From contig NW_026947545.1 in NCBI RefSeq assembly GCF_034190915.1, positions 3,410,001-3,474,000 on the forward strand: a stretch of 64,000 nucleotides of DNA, in the 5' to 3' direction. The position numbers and the translations under genes were made by a program. The stretch comes from Cavia porcellus (lineage: Eukaryota > Chordata > Mammalia > Rodentia > Caviidae). Below the pieces are notes generated by a model that saw only the letters and a program-made list of their open reading frames with translations, made no database searches and was not told the DNA's origin. Shown in pieces: positions 10,879-23,037 of this stretch. The stretch's first letter is position 1, and every line of letters begins with the position of its first letter.

Positions 10879-13017
10879 CAAAAACATCGCGGGGTGGTGC
10901 GCATTGTATGGGTGTGTGTTACATTAGATTCACTAGTAGGAGTGAGAAAAACATCACGTGGTGGTGCGCATTGTATGGGTGTGTGTTACATTACATTCAA
11001 TAGTAGGAGTAAGAAAAACATCATGGGGTGGTGCGCATTGTATGGGTGTGTGTTACATTACATTCACTAGTAGGAGTGAGAAAAACATCACGGGGTGGTG
11101 CGCATTGTATGGGTGTGTGTTACATTGCATTCACTAGTAGGAGTGAGAAAAACATCACGGGGCGGTGCCAATTTATGGGTGTATGTTACGTTACATTCAC
11201 TACTAGGAGTGAGAAAAACATCACGGGGTGGTGCGCATTGTATGGGTGTGTGTTATATTACATTCACTAGTAGGAGTTAGAAAAACATCACGGGGTGGTG
11301 TGCATTGTATGGGTGTGTGTTACATTACATTCACTAGTAGGAGTAAGAAAAACATCATGGGGTGGTGCGCATTGTATGGGTGTATGTTACATTACATTCA
11401 CTAGTAGGAGTGAGAAAAACATCACGGGGTGGTGCGCATTGTATGGGTGTGTGTTACATTACGTTCACTAGTAGGAGTGAGAAAAACATCACGGGGTGGT
11501 GTGCATTGTATGGGTGTGTGTTACATTACATTCACTAGTAGGAGTGAGAAAAACATCACGGGGTGGTGCGCATTGTATCGGTGTGTGTTACATTAGATTC
11601 ACTAGTAGGAGTGAGAAAAACATCACGGGGTTTTGCGCATTGTATGGGTGTGTGTTACATTACATTCACTAGTAGGAGTGACAAAAACATCACGGGGTGG
11701 TGCGCATTGTATGGGTGTGTGTTACATTAGATTCACTAGTAGGAGTGAGAAAAACATCACGGGGTGGTGCGCATTGTATGGGTGTGTTACATTACATTCA
11801 CTAGTAGGAGTGAGAAAAACATCACGGGGTGGTGCGCATTGTATGGGTGTGTGTTACATTACATTCACTAGTAGGAGTGAGAAAAACATCACGGGGTGGT
11901 GCGCATTGTATGGGTGTGTGTTACATTACATTCACTAGTAGGAGTGAGAAAAACATCACGGGGTGGTGCGCATTGTATGGGTGTGTGTTACATTACATTG
12001 ACTAGTAGGAGTGAGAAAAACATCACGGGTTGGTGTGCATTGTATGGGTGTGTGTTACATTACATTCACTAGTAGGAGTGAGAAAAACATCACGGGGTGG
12101 TGCGCATTGTATGGGTGTGTGTTACATTACATTCACTAGTAGGAGTGAGAAAAACATCACGGGGTGGTGCGCATTGTATGGGTGTGTGTTACATTACATT
12201 CACTAGTAGGAGTGAGAAAAACATCACGGGGTGGTGCGCATTGTATGGGTGTGTGTTACATTAGATTCACTAGTAGGAGTGAGAAAAACATCACGGGGTG
12301 GTGAGCACTGTATGGGTGTGTGTTACATTACATTCACTAGTAGGAGTGAGAAAAACATCACGGGGTGGTGCGCATTGTATGGGTGTGTGTTACATTACAT
12401 TCACTAGTAAGAGTGAGAAAAACATCACGGGGTGGTGCGCATTGTATGGGTGTGTGTTACATTACATTCACTAGTAGGAGTGAGAAAAACATCACGGGGT
12501 GGTGCGCATTGTATGGGTGTGTTACATTACATTCACTAGTAGGAGTGAGAAAAACATCACGGGGTGGTGCGCATTGTATGTGTGTGTGTTACATTACATT
12601 CACTAGTAGGAGTGAGAAAAACATCACGGGGTGGTGCGCATTGTATGGGTGTGTGTTACATTACATTCACTAGTAGGAGTGAGAAAAACATCACGGGGTG
12701 GTGCGCATTGTATGGTTGTGTGTTACATTACATTCACTAGTAGGAGTGAGAAAAACATCACGGGGTGGTGCGCATTGTATGGGTGTGTGTTACATTACAT
12801 TCACTAGTAGGAGTGAGAAAAACATCACGGGCTGGTGCGCATTGTTTGGGTGTGTGTTACATTACATTCACTAGTAGGAGTGAGAAAAACATCACGGGGT
12901 GGTGCGCATTGTATGGGTGTGTGTTACATTATATTCACTAGTAGGAGTGAGAAAAACATCACGATGTGGTGCGCATTGTATGGGTGTGTGTTACATTACA
13001 TTCACTATGAGGAGTGA
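10879..13017 (+). repeat. Pure A-monomer run, 32 units without B-C
   Basis: This 2,139-bp run is the longest stretch of A monomers in the window with no B-C module. Most units are canonical or one or two substitutions away. Two 65-bp units (near 11,785 and 12,520) have lost a gt, which shifts frame and lengthens chance open frames. The repeated ttagattc variant every few units suggests internal amplification of multi-unit blocks. The final unit before the next B has the unusual end actatgaggagtga. No gene is visible. Confidence 0.9.
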
Positions 13018-13905
13018 AAAAACATCATGGGGTGGTGTGAATCGGAGTGTCTGAATTAGGATAGGCAGTGAGTGGCAATGTAGGATGGAGAAAAGCACCG
13101 CGGAGTGGTCAGCATGGGGAGGTCAGGGAACATGAAGTGGCAATGTAGGATAGGTTTCTGAAAAACATCGCGGGGTGGTGCGCATTGTATGGGTGTGTGT
13201 TACATTACTTTCACTAGTAGGAGTGAGAAAAACATCACGGGGTGGTGCGCATTGTATGGGTGTGTGTTACATTACATTCACTAGTAGGAGTGAGAAAAAC
13301 ATCACGGGGTGGTGCGCATTGTATGGGTGTGTGTTACATTACATTCACTAGTAGGAGTGAGAAAAACATCACGGGGTGTTGTGAATCGGAGGGTCTGAAT
13401 TAGGATAGGCAATGAGTGGCAATGTAGGATGGAGAAAAGCACAGCGGGGTGGTCAGCATGGGGAGGTCAGGCAACATGCTGTGGCAATGTAGGATAGGTT
13501 TCTGAAAAACATCGCGGGGTGGTGCGCATTGTATGGGTGTGTGTTACATTACATTCACTAGTAAGGGTGAGAAAAACATCACGGTGTGGTGCGCATGGTA
13601 CTCGTGTGTGTTACATTACATTCACTAGTAGGGGTGAGAAAGACATCATGGGGTGGTGCGCATTGTATGGGTGTGTGTTACATTACATTCACTAGTAGGA
13701 GTGAGAAAAACATCACGGGGTGGTGCGCATTGTATGGGTGTGTGTTACATTACATTCACTAGTAGGAGTGAGAAAAACATCACGGGGAGGTGTGCATTGT
13801 ATAGGTGTGTGTTACATTACATTCACTAGTAGGAGTGAGAAAAACATCACGGGGTGGTGCGCATTGTATGGGTGTGTGTTACATTACATTCACTAGTAAG
13901 AGTGA
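13018..13905 (+). repeat. j-family B-C module and following A runs
   Basis: B-C modules start at 13018 and 13361, followed by A runs of 3 and 6. The module at 13018 is family j (aatcggagtgtctg, cggagtggtc, catgaagtgg), which returns at 18805, 19689, 30038, 36421 and 39820. Its B lacks one base at the box start (72 bp). The C at 13434 has gcacagcgggg and caggcaacatgctg, also found at 20173. No gene is visible. Confidence 0.82.
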
Positions 13906-16900
13906 GAAAAACATCACGGGGTGGTGTAAATCGGAGTGTCTTAATTAGCATAGGCAGTGAGTGTCAATGTAGGATGGAGAAAAGCACCGCACGGTGGTCA
14001 GCACGGGGAGGTCAGGAAACATGCAGTGGCAATGTAGGATAGGTTTCTGAAAAACATCGCGGGGTGGTGCGCATTGTATGGGTGTGTTTTACATTACATT
14101 CACTAGTAGGAGTGAGAAAAACATCACGGGTTGGTGCGCATTGTATGGGTGTGTGTTACATTACATTCACTAGCAGGTGTGAGAAAAACATCACGGGGTG
14201 GTGTGAATCGGAGGGTCTGAATTAGGATAGGCAGTGAGTGGCAATGTAGGATGGAGAAAAGCACCGCGGGGTGGTCAGCATGGGGAGGTCAGGGAACATG
14301 CAGTGGCAATGTAGGATAGGTTTCTGAAAAACATCACGAGGTGGTGCACATTGTATAGGTGTGTGTTACATTACATTCACTAGTAGGAGTGAGAAAAACA
14401 TCACGGGGTGGTGTGCATTGTATGGGTGTGTGTTACATTACATTCACTAGTAGGAGTGAGAAAAACATCACGGGATGGTGCCCATTGTATGGGTGTGTGT
14501 TACATTACATTCACTAGTAGGAGTGAGAAAAACATCACGGGGTGGTGCGCATTTTATGGGTGTGTGTTACATTACATTCACTAGTAGGAGTGAGAAAAAC
14601 ATCACGGGGTGGTGCACATTGTATGGGTGTGTGTTACATTACATTCACTAGTAGGAGTGAGAAAAACATCACGGGGTGGTGCGCATTGTATGGGTGTGTG
14701 TTACAATACATTCACTAGGAGGAGTGAGAAAAACATCACGGGGTGGTGTGAATCGGAGGGTTTGAATTAGGATAGGCAGTGAGTGGCAATGTAGGATGGA
14801 GAAAAGCACCGTGGAGTGGGCAGCATGGGGAGGTCAGGGAACATGCAGTGGCAATGTAGGATAGGTTTCTGAAAAACATCGCGGGGTGGTGCGCATTGTA
14901 TGGGTGTGTGTTACATTACATTCACTAGTAGGAGTGAGAAAAACATCGCGGGGTGGTGCGCATTGTATGGGTGTGTGTTACATTACATTCACTAGTAGGA
15001 CTGAGAAAAACATCACGGGGTGGTGTGAATCGGGGGGTCTGAATTAGGATAGGCAGTGCGTGGCAATGTAGGATGGAGAAAAGCACCACGGGGTGGTCAG
15101 CATGGGGAGGTCAGGGAACATGCAGTGGCAATGTAGGATAGGTTTCTGAAAAACATCGCGGGGTGGTGCGCATTGTATGGGTGTGTGTTACATTACATTC
15201 ACTAGTAGCAGTGAGAAAAACATCACGGGGTGGTGCGCATTGTATGGGTGTGTGTTACATTACATTCACTAGTAGCAGTGAGAAAAACATCACGGGGTGG
15301 TGCGCATTGTATGGGTGTGTGTTACATTACATTCACTAATAGGAGTGAGAAAAACATCACGGGGTGGTGCGCATTGTATGGGTGTGTGTTACATTACATT
15401 CACTAGTAGGAGTGAGAAAAACATCACGGGGTGGTGCTCATTGTATGGGTGTGTGTTACATTACATTCACTAATAGGAGTGAGAAAAACATCACGGGGTG
15501 GTGCGCATTGTATGGGTGTGTGTTACATTACATTCACTAGTAGGAGTGAGAAAAACATCACGGGGAGGTGCGCATTGTATGGGTGTGTGTTACATTACCT
15601 TCACTAGTAGGAGTGAAAAAAACATCACGGGGTGGTGGGCATTGTATGGGTGTGTGTTACATTACATTCACTAGTAGCAGTGAGAAAAACATCACGGGGT
15701 GGTGCGCATTGTATGGGTGTGTGTTACATTACATTCACTAGTAGGAGTGAGAAAAACATCACGGTGTGGTGCGCATTGTATGGGTGTGTGTTACATTACA
15801 TTCACTAGTAGGAGTGAGAAAAACATCATGGGGTGGTGTGCATTGTATGGGTGTGTGTTACATTACATTCACTAGTAACAGTTATAAAACAGCACGTGGT
15901 GGTGTGCATTGTATGGGTGTGTGTTACATTAGATTCACTAGTAGGAGTGAGAAAATCATCACGGTGTGGTGCGCATTGTATGGGTGTGTATTACATTACA
16001 TTCACTAGTAGGAGTGAGAAAAACATCGCGGGGTGGTGCGCATTGTATGGGTGTGTGTTACATTACATTCACTAATAGGAGTGAGAAAAACATCACGGGG
16101 TGGTGCGCATTGTATGGGTGTGTGTTACATTACATTCACTAGTAGGAGTGAGAAAAACATCACGGCGTGGTGCGCATTGTGTGGGTGTGTGTTACATTAC
16201 ATTCACTAGTAGGAGTGAGAAAAACATCGCGGGGTGGTGCATATTGTATGGTTGTGTGTTTCATTACATTCACTAGTAGGAGTGAGAAAAACATCAAGGG
16301 GTGGTGTGAATCGAAGGGTCTGAATTAGGATAGGCAGTGAGCGGCAATGTAGGAGGGAGAAAAGCACCGCGGGGTGGTCAGCATGGGGAGGTCAGGGAAC
16401 ATGCAGTGGCAATGTAGGATAGGTTTCTGAAATACATCGCGGGGTGGTGCGCATTGTATGAGTGTGTGTTACATTAGATTCACTAGTAGCAGTGAGAGAA
16501 ACATCACGGGGTGGTGCGCATTGTATGGGTGTGTGTTACATTACATTCACTAGTAGCAGTGAGAGAAACATCACGGGGTGGTGCACATTGTATGGGTGTG
16601 TGTTACATTACATTCACTAGTAGGATTGAGAAAAACATCACGGGGTGGTGCGCATTGTATGGGTGTGTGTTATATTACATTCACTAGTAGGAGTGAGAAA
16701 AACATCACGGGGAGGTGCGCGTTGTATGGGTGTGTGTTACATTACATTCACTAGTAGGAGTGAGAAAAACATCACGGGGTGGTGCGCATTGTATGGGTGT
16801 GTGTTACATTAGATTCACTAGTAGCGGTGAGAAAAACAACATGGGGTGGTGTGAATCAGAGTGTCTGAATAAGGATAGGCAGTGAGTGGCAATGTAGGAT

Positions 16901-17183
16901 GGAGAAAAGCACCGCGGGGTGGTCAGCATGGGGAGGTCAGGGAACATGCAGTGGTAATGTAGGATAGGTTTCTGAAAAACATCGCGGGGTGGTGCGCATT
17001 GTATGGGTGTGTTTTACATTACATTCACTAGTAGGAGTGAGAAAAACATCACGGGATGGTGTGAATCGAAGGGTCTGTATTAGGATAGGCAGTGAGTGGC
17101 AATGTAGGATGGAGAAAAGCACCGCGGGGTGGTCAGCATGTGGAGTTCAGGGAACATGCAGTGGCAATGTATAATAGGTTTCT
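13906..17183 (+). repeat. Super-unit copy 1 (~3.3 kb)
   Basis: The order is B-C family a at 13906, 2 A, module at 14183, 6 A, module at 14728, 2 A, family b at 15005 (gaatcgggggg, gtgcgtggc, accacgggg), 17 A, family e at 16286 (gaatcgaag, gagcggcaatg, aggaggga), 6 A, family d at 16831 (caacatgggg, gaatcagag), 1 A, family g at 17041 (gggatggtg, ctgtattagg). The same order is seen at 23038, 43173 and 56107, but here the c-family module between e and d is absent, giving one 6-unit run in place of 3 A-c-4 A. The 17-unit run contains a divergent cagttat A unit at 15875. No gene is visible. Confidence 0.85.
15875..15900 (+). repeat. Divergent A variant with cagttat (first of 17)
   Basis: The end of an A unit reads gtaacagttata in place of gtaggagtgaga, and the next box usually reads aacagcacgtgg. 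Further copies start at 24937, 27442, 30841, 33825, 37224, 44865, 54194, 57941, 58142, 60320, 60454, 62288, 62489, 62690, 63025 and 63226. The change destroys the AGTGA arm of the terminal inverted repeat. It usually creates CACGTG in the next box; the copies at 57941, 60320, 62489 and 63025 keep a normal catcacgggg box instead. It marks one fixed position within the 16-18-unit A runs. Confidence 0.9.
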
Positions 17184-20100
17184 GAAAAACATCGCGGGTT
17201 GGTGCCCATTGTATGGGTGTGTGTTACATTACAATCACTAGGACGAGTGAGAAAAACATCACGGGGTGGTGCGCATTGTATGGGTGTCTGTTACATTACG
17301 TTCACTAGTAGGAGTGAGAAAAACATCGCGTGGTGGTGCGCATTGTATGGGTGTGTGTTACATTACATTCACTAGTAGGAGTGAAAAAAACATCACAGGG
17401 TGGTGTGAATCGGAGGGTCTGATTTAGGATAGGCAGTGAGTGGCAATATAGTATGGAGAAAAGCACGGCGGGGTGGTCAGCATGGGGAGGTCGGGGAACA
17501 TGCAGTGGCAATGTAGGATAGGTTTCTGAAAAACAACGCGGGGTGGTGCGCATTGTATGGGTGTGTGTTAGATTACATTCACTAGTAGGAGTGAGAAAAA
17601 CTTCACGGGGTAGTGCGCATTGTATGAGTGTGTGTTACATTACATTCACTAGTAGGAGTGAGAAACACATCACGGGGTGATGCGCATTGTATGGGTGTGT
17701 GTTACATTACATTCACTAGTAGGAGTGAGAAAAACATCACGGGGTGGTGTGAATCGGAAGGTCTGAATTAGGATAGGCAGTGAGTGGCAATGTAGGAAGG
17801 AGAAAAGCACCGCGGGGTGGTCAATATGGGGAGGTCAGGGAAGATGCAGTGGCAATGTAGGATAGGTTTCTGAAAAACATCGCGGGGTGGTGCGCATTGT
17901 ATGGGTGTGTGTTACATTACATTCACTAGTAGGAGTGAGAAAAACATCACGGGGTTGTGCGCATTGTATGGGGGTGTGTTACATTACATTCACTAGTAGG
18001 AGTCAGAAAAACATCACGGGGTGGTGCGCATTGTACGGGTGTGTGTTACATTACATTCACTAGTAGGAGTGAGAAAAACATCAAGGGGTGGTGCGCATTG
18101 TATGGGTGTGTGTTATATTACATTCACTACTAGGAGTGAGAAAAACATCACGGGGTGGTGCGCATTGTATGGGTGTGTGTTACAATACATTCACTAATAG
18201 GAGTGAGAAAAACATCACGGGGTGGTGCGCATTGTATGGGTGTGTGTTACATTACATTCACTAGTAGGAGTGAGAAAAACATCACGGGGTGGTGCGCATT
18301 GTATGGGTGTGTGTTACATTACATTCACTAGTAGGAGTGAGAAAAACATCACGGGGTGGTGCGCATTTTATGGGTGTGTGTTACATTACATTCACTAGTA
18401 GGAGTGAGAAAAACATCACGGGGTGGTGCGCATTGTATGGGTGTGTGTTACATTAGATTCACTAGTAGGAGTGAGAAAAACATCACGGGGTGGTGCGCAT
18501 TGTATGGGTGTGTGTTACATTCACTAGTAGGAGTGAGAAAAACATAACGGGGTGGTGTGCATTGTATGGGTGTGTGTTACATTACATTCACTAGTAGCAG
18601 TGAGAAAAACATCACGGGGTGGTGCGCATTGTATGGGTGTGTGTTACATTACATTCGCTAGTAGGAGTGAGAAAAACATCACGGCGTGGTGCGCATTGTG
18701 TGGGGGTGTGTTACATTACATTCACTAGTAGGAATGAGAAAAACATCTCGGGGTGGTGCACATTGTATGGTTGTGTGTTTCATTACATTCACTAGTAGGA
18801 GTGAGAAAAACATCAAGGGGTGGTGTGAATCGGAGTGTCTGAATTAGGATAGGCAGTGAGTGGCAATGTAGGATGGAGAAAAGCACCGCTGAGTGGTCAG
18901 CATGGGGAGGTCAGGGAACATGAAGTGGCAATGTAGGATAGGTTTCTGAAAAACATCGCGGGGTGGTGCGCATTGTATGGGTGTGTGTTACATTACTTTC
19001 ACTAGTAGGAGTGAGAAAAACATCACGGGGTGGTGCGCATTGTATGGGTGTGTGTTACATTACATTCACTAGTAGGAGTGAGAAAAACTTCACGGGGTAG
19101 TGCGCATTGTATGGGTGTGTGTTACATTACATTCACTAGTAGGAGTGAGAAACACATCACGGGGTGATGCGCATTGTATGGGTGTGTGTTACATTACATT
19201 CACTAGTAGGAGTGAGAAAAACATCACGGGGTGGTGTGAATCGGAAGGTCTGAATTAGGATAGGCAGTGAGTGGCAATGTAGGATGGAGAAAAGCACCGC
19301 GGGGTGGTCAACATGGGGAGGTCAGGGAAGATGCAGTGGCAAAGTAGGATAGGTTTCTGAAAAACATCACGGGGTGGTGCGCATTGTATGGGTGTGTGTT
19401 ACATTCACTAGTAGGAGTGAGAAAAACATAACGGGGTGGTGTGCATTGTATGGGTGTGTGTTACATTACATTCACTAGTAGCAGTGAGAAAAACATCACG
19501 GGGTGGTGCGCATTGTATGGGTGTGTGTTACATTACATTCGCTAGTAGGAGTGAGAAAAACATCACGGCGTGGTGCGCATTGTGTGGGTGTGTGTTACAT
19601 TGCATTCACTAGTAGGAATGAGAAAAACATCTCGGGGTGGTGCACATTGTATGGTTGTGTGTTTCATTACATTCACTAGTAGGAGTGAGAAAAACATCAA
19701 GGGGTGGTGTGAATCGGAGTGTCTGAATTAGGATAGGCAGTGAGTGGCAATGTAGGATGGAGAAAAGCACCGCGGAGTGGTCAGCATGGGGAGGTCAGGG
19801 AACATGAAGTGGCAATGTAGGATAGGTTTCTGAAAAACATCGCGGGGTGGTGCGCATTGTATGGGTGTGTGTTACATTACTTTCACTAGTAGGAGTGAGA
19901 AAAACATCACGGGGTGTTGCGCATTGTATGGGTGTGTGTTACATTACATTCACTAGTAGGAGTGAGAAAAACATCACGGGGTCGTGCGCATTGTATGGGT
20001 GTGTGTTACATTACATTCACTAGTAGGAGTGAGAAAAACATCACGGGGTGGTGCGCATTGTATGGGTGTGTGTTACATTACATTCACTAGTAGGAGTCAG

Positions 20101-20309
20101 AAAAACATCACGGGGTGTTGTGAATCGGAGGGTCTGAATTAGGATAGGCAGTGAGTGGCAATGTAGGATGGAGAAAAGCACAGCGGGGTGGTCAGCATGG
20201 GGAGGTCAGGCAACATGCTGTGGCAATGTAGGATAGGTTTCTGAAAAACATCGCGGGGTGGTGCGCATTGTATGGGTGTGTGTTACATTACATTCACTAG
20301 TAGGAGTGA
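17184..20309 (+). repeat. Mixed region with partly duplicated modules
   Basis: B-C modules start at 17385, 17729, 18805, 19216, 19689 and 20100, with A runs of 3, 3, 14, 4, 5, 4 and a final single unit. The pair of variants aaaaacttcacggggtagtg and gaaacacatcacggggtgat near 17,600-17,690 reappears near 19,085-19,170. The stretch around 18,480-18,947 reappears at about 19,370-19,831, so parts were copied locally. Two 62-bp A units lie near 18,515 and 19,400. No gene is visible. Confidence 0.8.
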
Positions 20310-23037
20310 GAAAAACATCACGGGGCGGTGTGAATCGGAGTGTCTGAATTAGGATAGGCAGTGAGTGGCAATGTAGGATGGAAAAAAGCACCGCGGGGTG
20401 GTCAGCATGGAGAGGTCAGGGAACATGCAGTGGCAATGTAGGATAGGTTTCTGAAAAACATCGCGGGGTGGTGCGCATTGTATGGGTGTGTGTTACATTA
20501 CATTCACTAGTAGGAGTGAGAAAAACATCACAGGGTGGTGCGCATTGTATGGGTGTGTGTTACATTACACTCACTAGTAGGAGTGAGAAAAACATCACGG
20601 GGTGGTGCGCATTGTGTGGGTGTGTGTTACATTACATTCACTAGTAGGAGTGAGAAAAACATCGCGGGGTGGTGCGCATTGTATGGGTGTGTGTTACATT
20701 ACACTCACTAGTAGGAGTGAGAAAAACATCACGTGGTGGTGCGCATTGTATGGGTGTGTGTTACATTACATTCCCTAGTAAGGGTGAGAAAAACATCACG
20801 GGGTGGTGCGCATTGTACTGGTGTGTGTTACATTACATTCACTAGTAGGGGTGAGAAAAACATAACGGGGAGGTGCGCATTGTATGGGTGTGTGTTACAT
20901 TACATTAACTAGTAGGAGTGAGAAAAACATCACGGGGCGGTGTGAATCGGAGGGTCTGATTTAGGATAGGCAGTGAGTGGCAATGTAGGACGGAGAAAAG
21001 CATTGCGGGGTGGTCATCATGGGGAGGTCAGGGAACATGCAATGGCAATGTAGGGTAGGTTTCTGAAAAACATCGCGGCGTGGTGCGCATTGTATGGGTG
21101 TGTGTTACATTACATTCACTAGTAGGAGTGAGAAAAACATCACGGGGTGGTGCGCATTGTATGGGTGTGTGTTACATTACATTCACTAGTAGGAGTGAGA
21201 AAAACATCACGTGGTGGTGTGAATCGGAGGGTCTGAATTAGGATAGGCAGTGAGTGGCAATGTAGGATGGAGAAAAACACCGCGGGGTGGTCAGCATGGG
21301 GAGGTCAGAGAACATACAGTGGCAATGTAGGATAGGTTTCTGAAAAACATCGCGGTGTAGTGCGCATTGTATGGGTGTGTGTTACATTACATTCACTAGT
21401 AGGAGTGAGAAAAACATCACGGGGTGGTGCGCATTGCATGGGTGTGTTTACATTACATTCACTAGTAGGAGTGAGAAAAACATCATGTGGTGGTGCGCAT
21501 TGTATGGGTGTGTGTTACATTACATTCACTAGTAGGAGTGAGAAAAACATCATGGGGTGGTGCGCATTGTATGGGTGTGTGTTACATTACATTCACTAGT
21601 AGGAGTGAGAAAAACATCACGGGGAGGTGCGCATTGTATGGGTGTGTGTTACATTACATTCACTAGTAGGAGTGAGAAAACATCACGGGGTGTGCGCATT
21701 GTATGGGTGTGTGTTACATTACATTCACTAGTAAGAGTGAGAAAAACATCACGGGGTGGTGTAAATCGGAGTGTTTGAATTAGGATAGGCAGTGAGTGGC
21801 AATGTAGGATGGAGAAAAGCCCCGCGGGGTTGTCAGCATGGGGAGGTCAGGGAACATGCAGTGGCAATGTAGGATAGGTTTTTGAAAACATCGCCGGGTG
21901 GTGCGCATTTTAGGGTGTGTTTTACATTACATTCACTAGTAGGAGTGAAAAAAAACATCACGGGGTGGTGCCCATTGTATGGGTGTGTGTTACATTACAT
22001 TCACTAGTAGGAGTGAGAAAAACATCACGGGGTGGTGCGCATTGTATGGGTGTGTGTTACATTACATTCACTAGTAGGAGTGAGAAAAATATCACGGGGT
22101 GGTGCGCATTGTATGGGTGTGTGTTAACATTACATTCACTAGTAGGAGTGAGAAAAACATCTCGGGGTGGTGCGCATTGTATGGGTGTGTGTACATTACA
22201 TTCACTAGTAGGAGTGAGAAAAACATCACGTGGTGGTGTGAATCGGATGGTCTGAAGTAGGATAGGCAGTGAGTGGCAATGTAGGATGGAGAAAAGCACC
22301 GTGGAGTGGTCAGCATGGGGAGGTCAGGGAACATGCAGTGGCAATGTAGGATAGGATTCTTAAAAACATCGCGGGGTGGTGCGCATTGTATGGGTGTGTG
22401 TTACATTACATTCACTAGTAGGAGTGAGGAAAAAATCACGGGGTGGTGCGCATTGTATGGCTGTGTGTTACATTACATTCACTAGTAGGAGTGAGAAAAA
22501 CATCACATGGTGGTGTGAATCGGAGGGTCTGAATTAGGATAGGCAGTGAGTGGCAATGTAGGATGGAGAAAAGCACCGCGGGGTGGTCAGCATGGGGAGG
22601 TCAGGGAACATGCAGTGGCAAAGTAGGATAGGTTTCTGAAAACATCGCGGTGTGGTGCGCATTGTATGGGTGTGTGTTACATTACATTCACTAGTAGGAG
22701 TGAGAAAAACATCACGGCGTGGTGCCCATTGCATGGGTGTATTTACATTACATTCACTAGTAGGAGTGAGAAAAACATCATGGGGTGGTGCGCATTGTAT
22801 GGGTGTGTGTTACATTACATTCACTAGTAGGAGTGAGAAAAACATCACGGGGTGGTGCGCATTGTATGGGTGTGTGTTACATTACATTCACTAGTAGGAG
22901 TGAGAAAAACATCACGGGGAGGTGTGCATTGTATAGGTGTGTGTTACATTACATTCACTAATAGGAGTGAGAAAAACATCACGGGGTGGTGCGCATTGTA
23001 TGGGTGTGTGTTACATTACATTCACTAGTAAGAGTGA
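20310..23037 (+). repeat. Six-module block with a partner 19.9 kb downstream
   Basis: B-C modules start at 20310, 20922, 21199, 21741, 22218 and 22495, with following A runs of 7, 2, 6, 5, 2 and 6. The modules and their private variants (gatggaaaaaagcacc near 20378, actggtgtg near 20818, gcattgcgggg near 20999, tagggtaggttt near 21051) recur at 40231-43172. Small indels are frequent here: a shortened box near 21680-21696 and a one-base-short aaaaca near 21884. They lengthen chance open frames. No gene is visible. Confidence 0.83.

Noticed and set aside
21040..21064. Telomere-like TAGGG motif
   Set aside because: The tagggtaggttt form is a one-base variant of the normal C tail taggataggttt and occurs in isolated copies, not as a tandem TTAGGG array.
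21917..22255. Open frame of ~112 codons, and dozens of similar 60-100-codon plus-strand frames
   Set aside because: They translate the A monomer in rotating frames (67 is not a multiple of 3), so the same three short peptides alternate and most frames stop at the tag in cactag. Longer ones arise only where a monomer has lost or gained a base or two. No start context, domain or codon pattern supports a gene.
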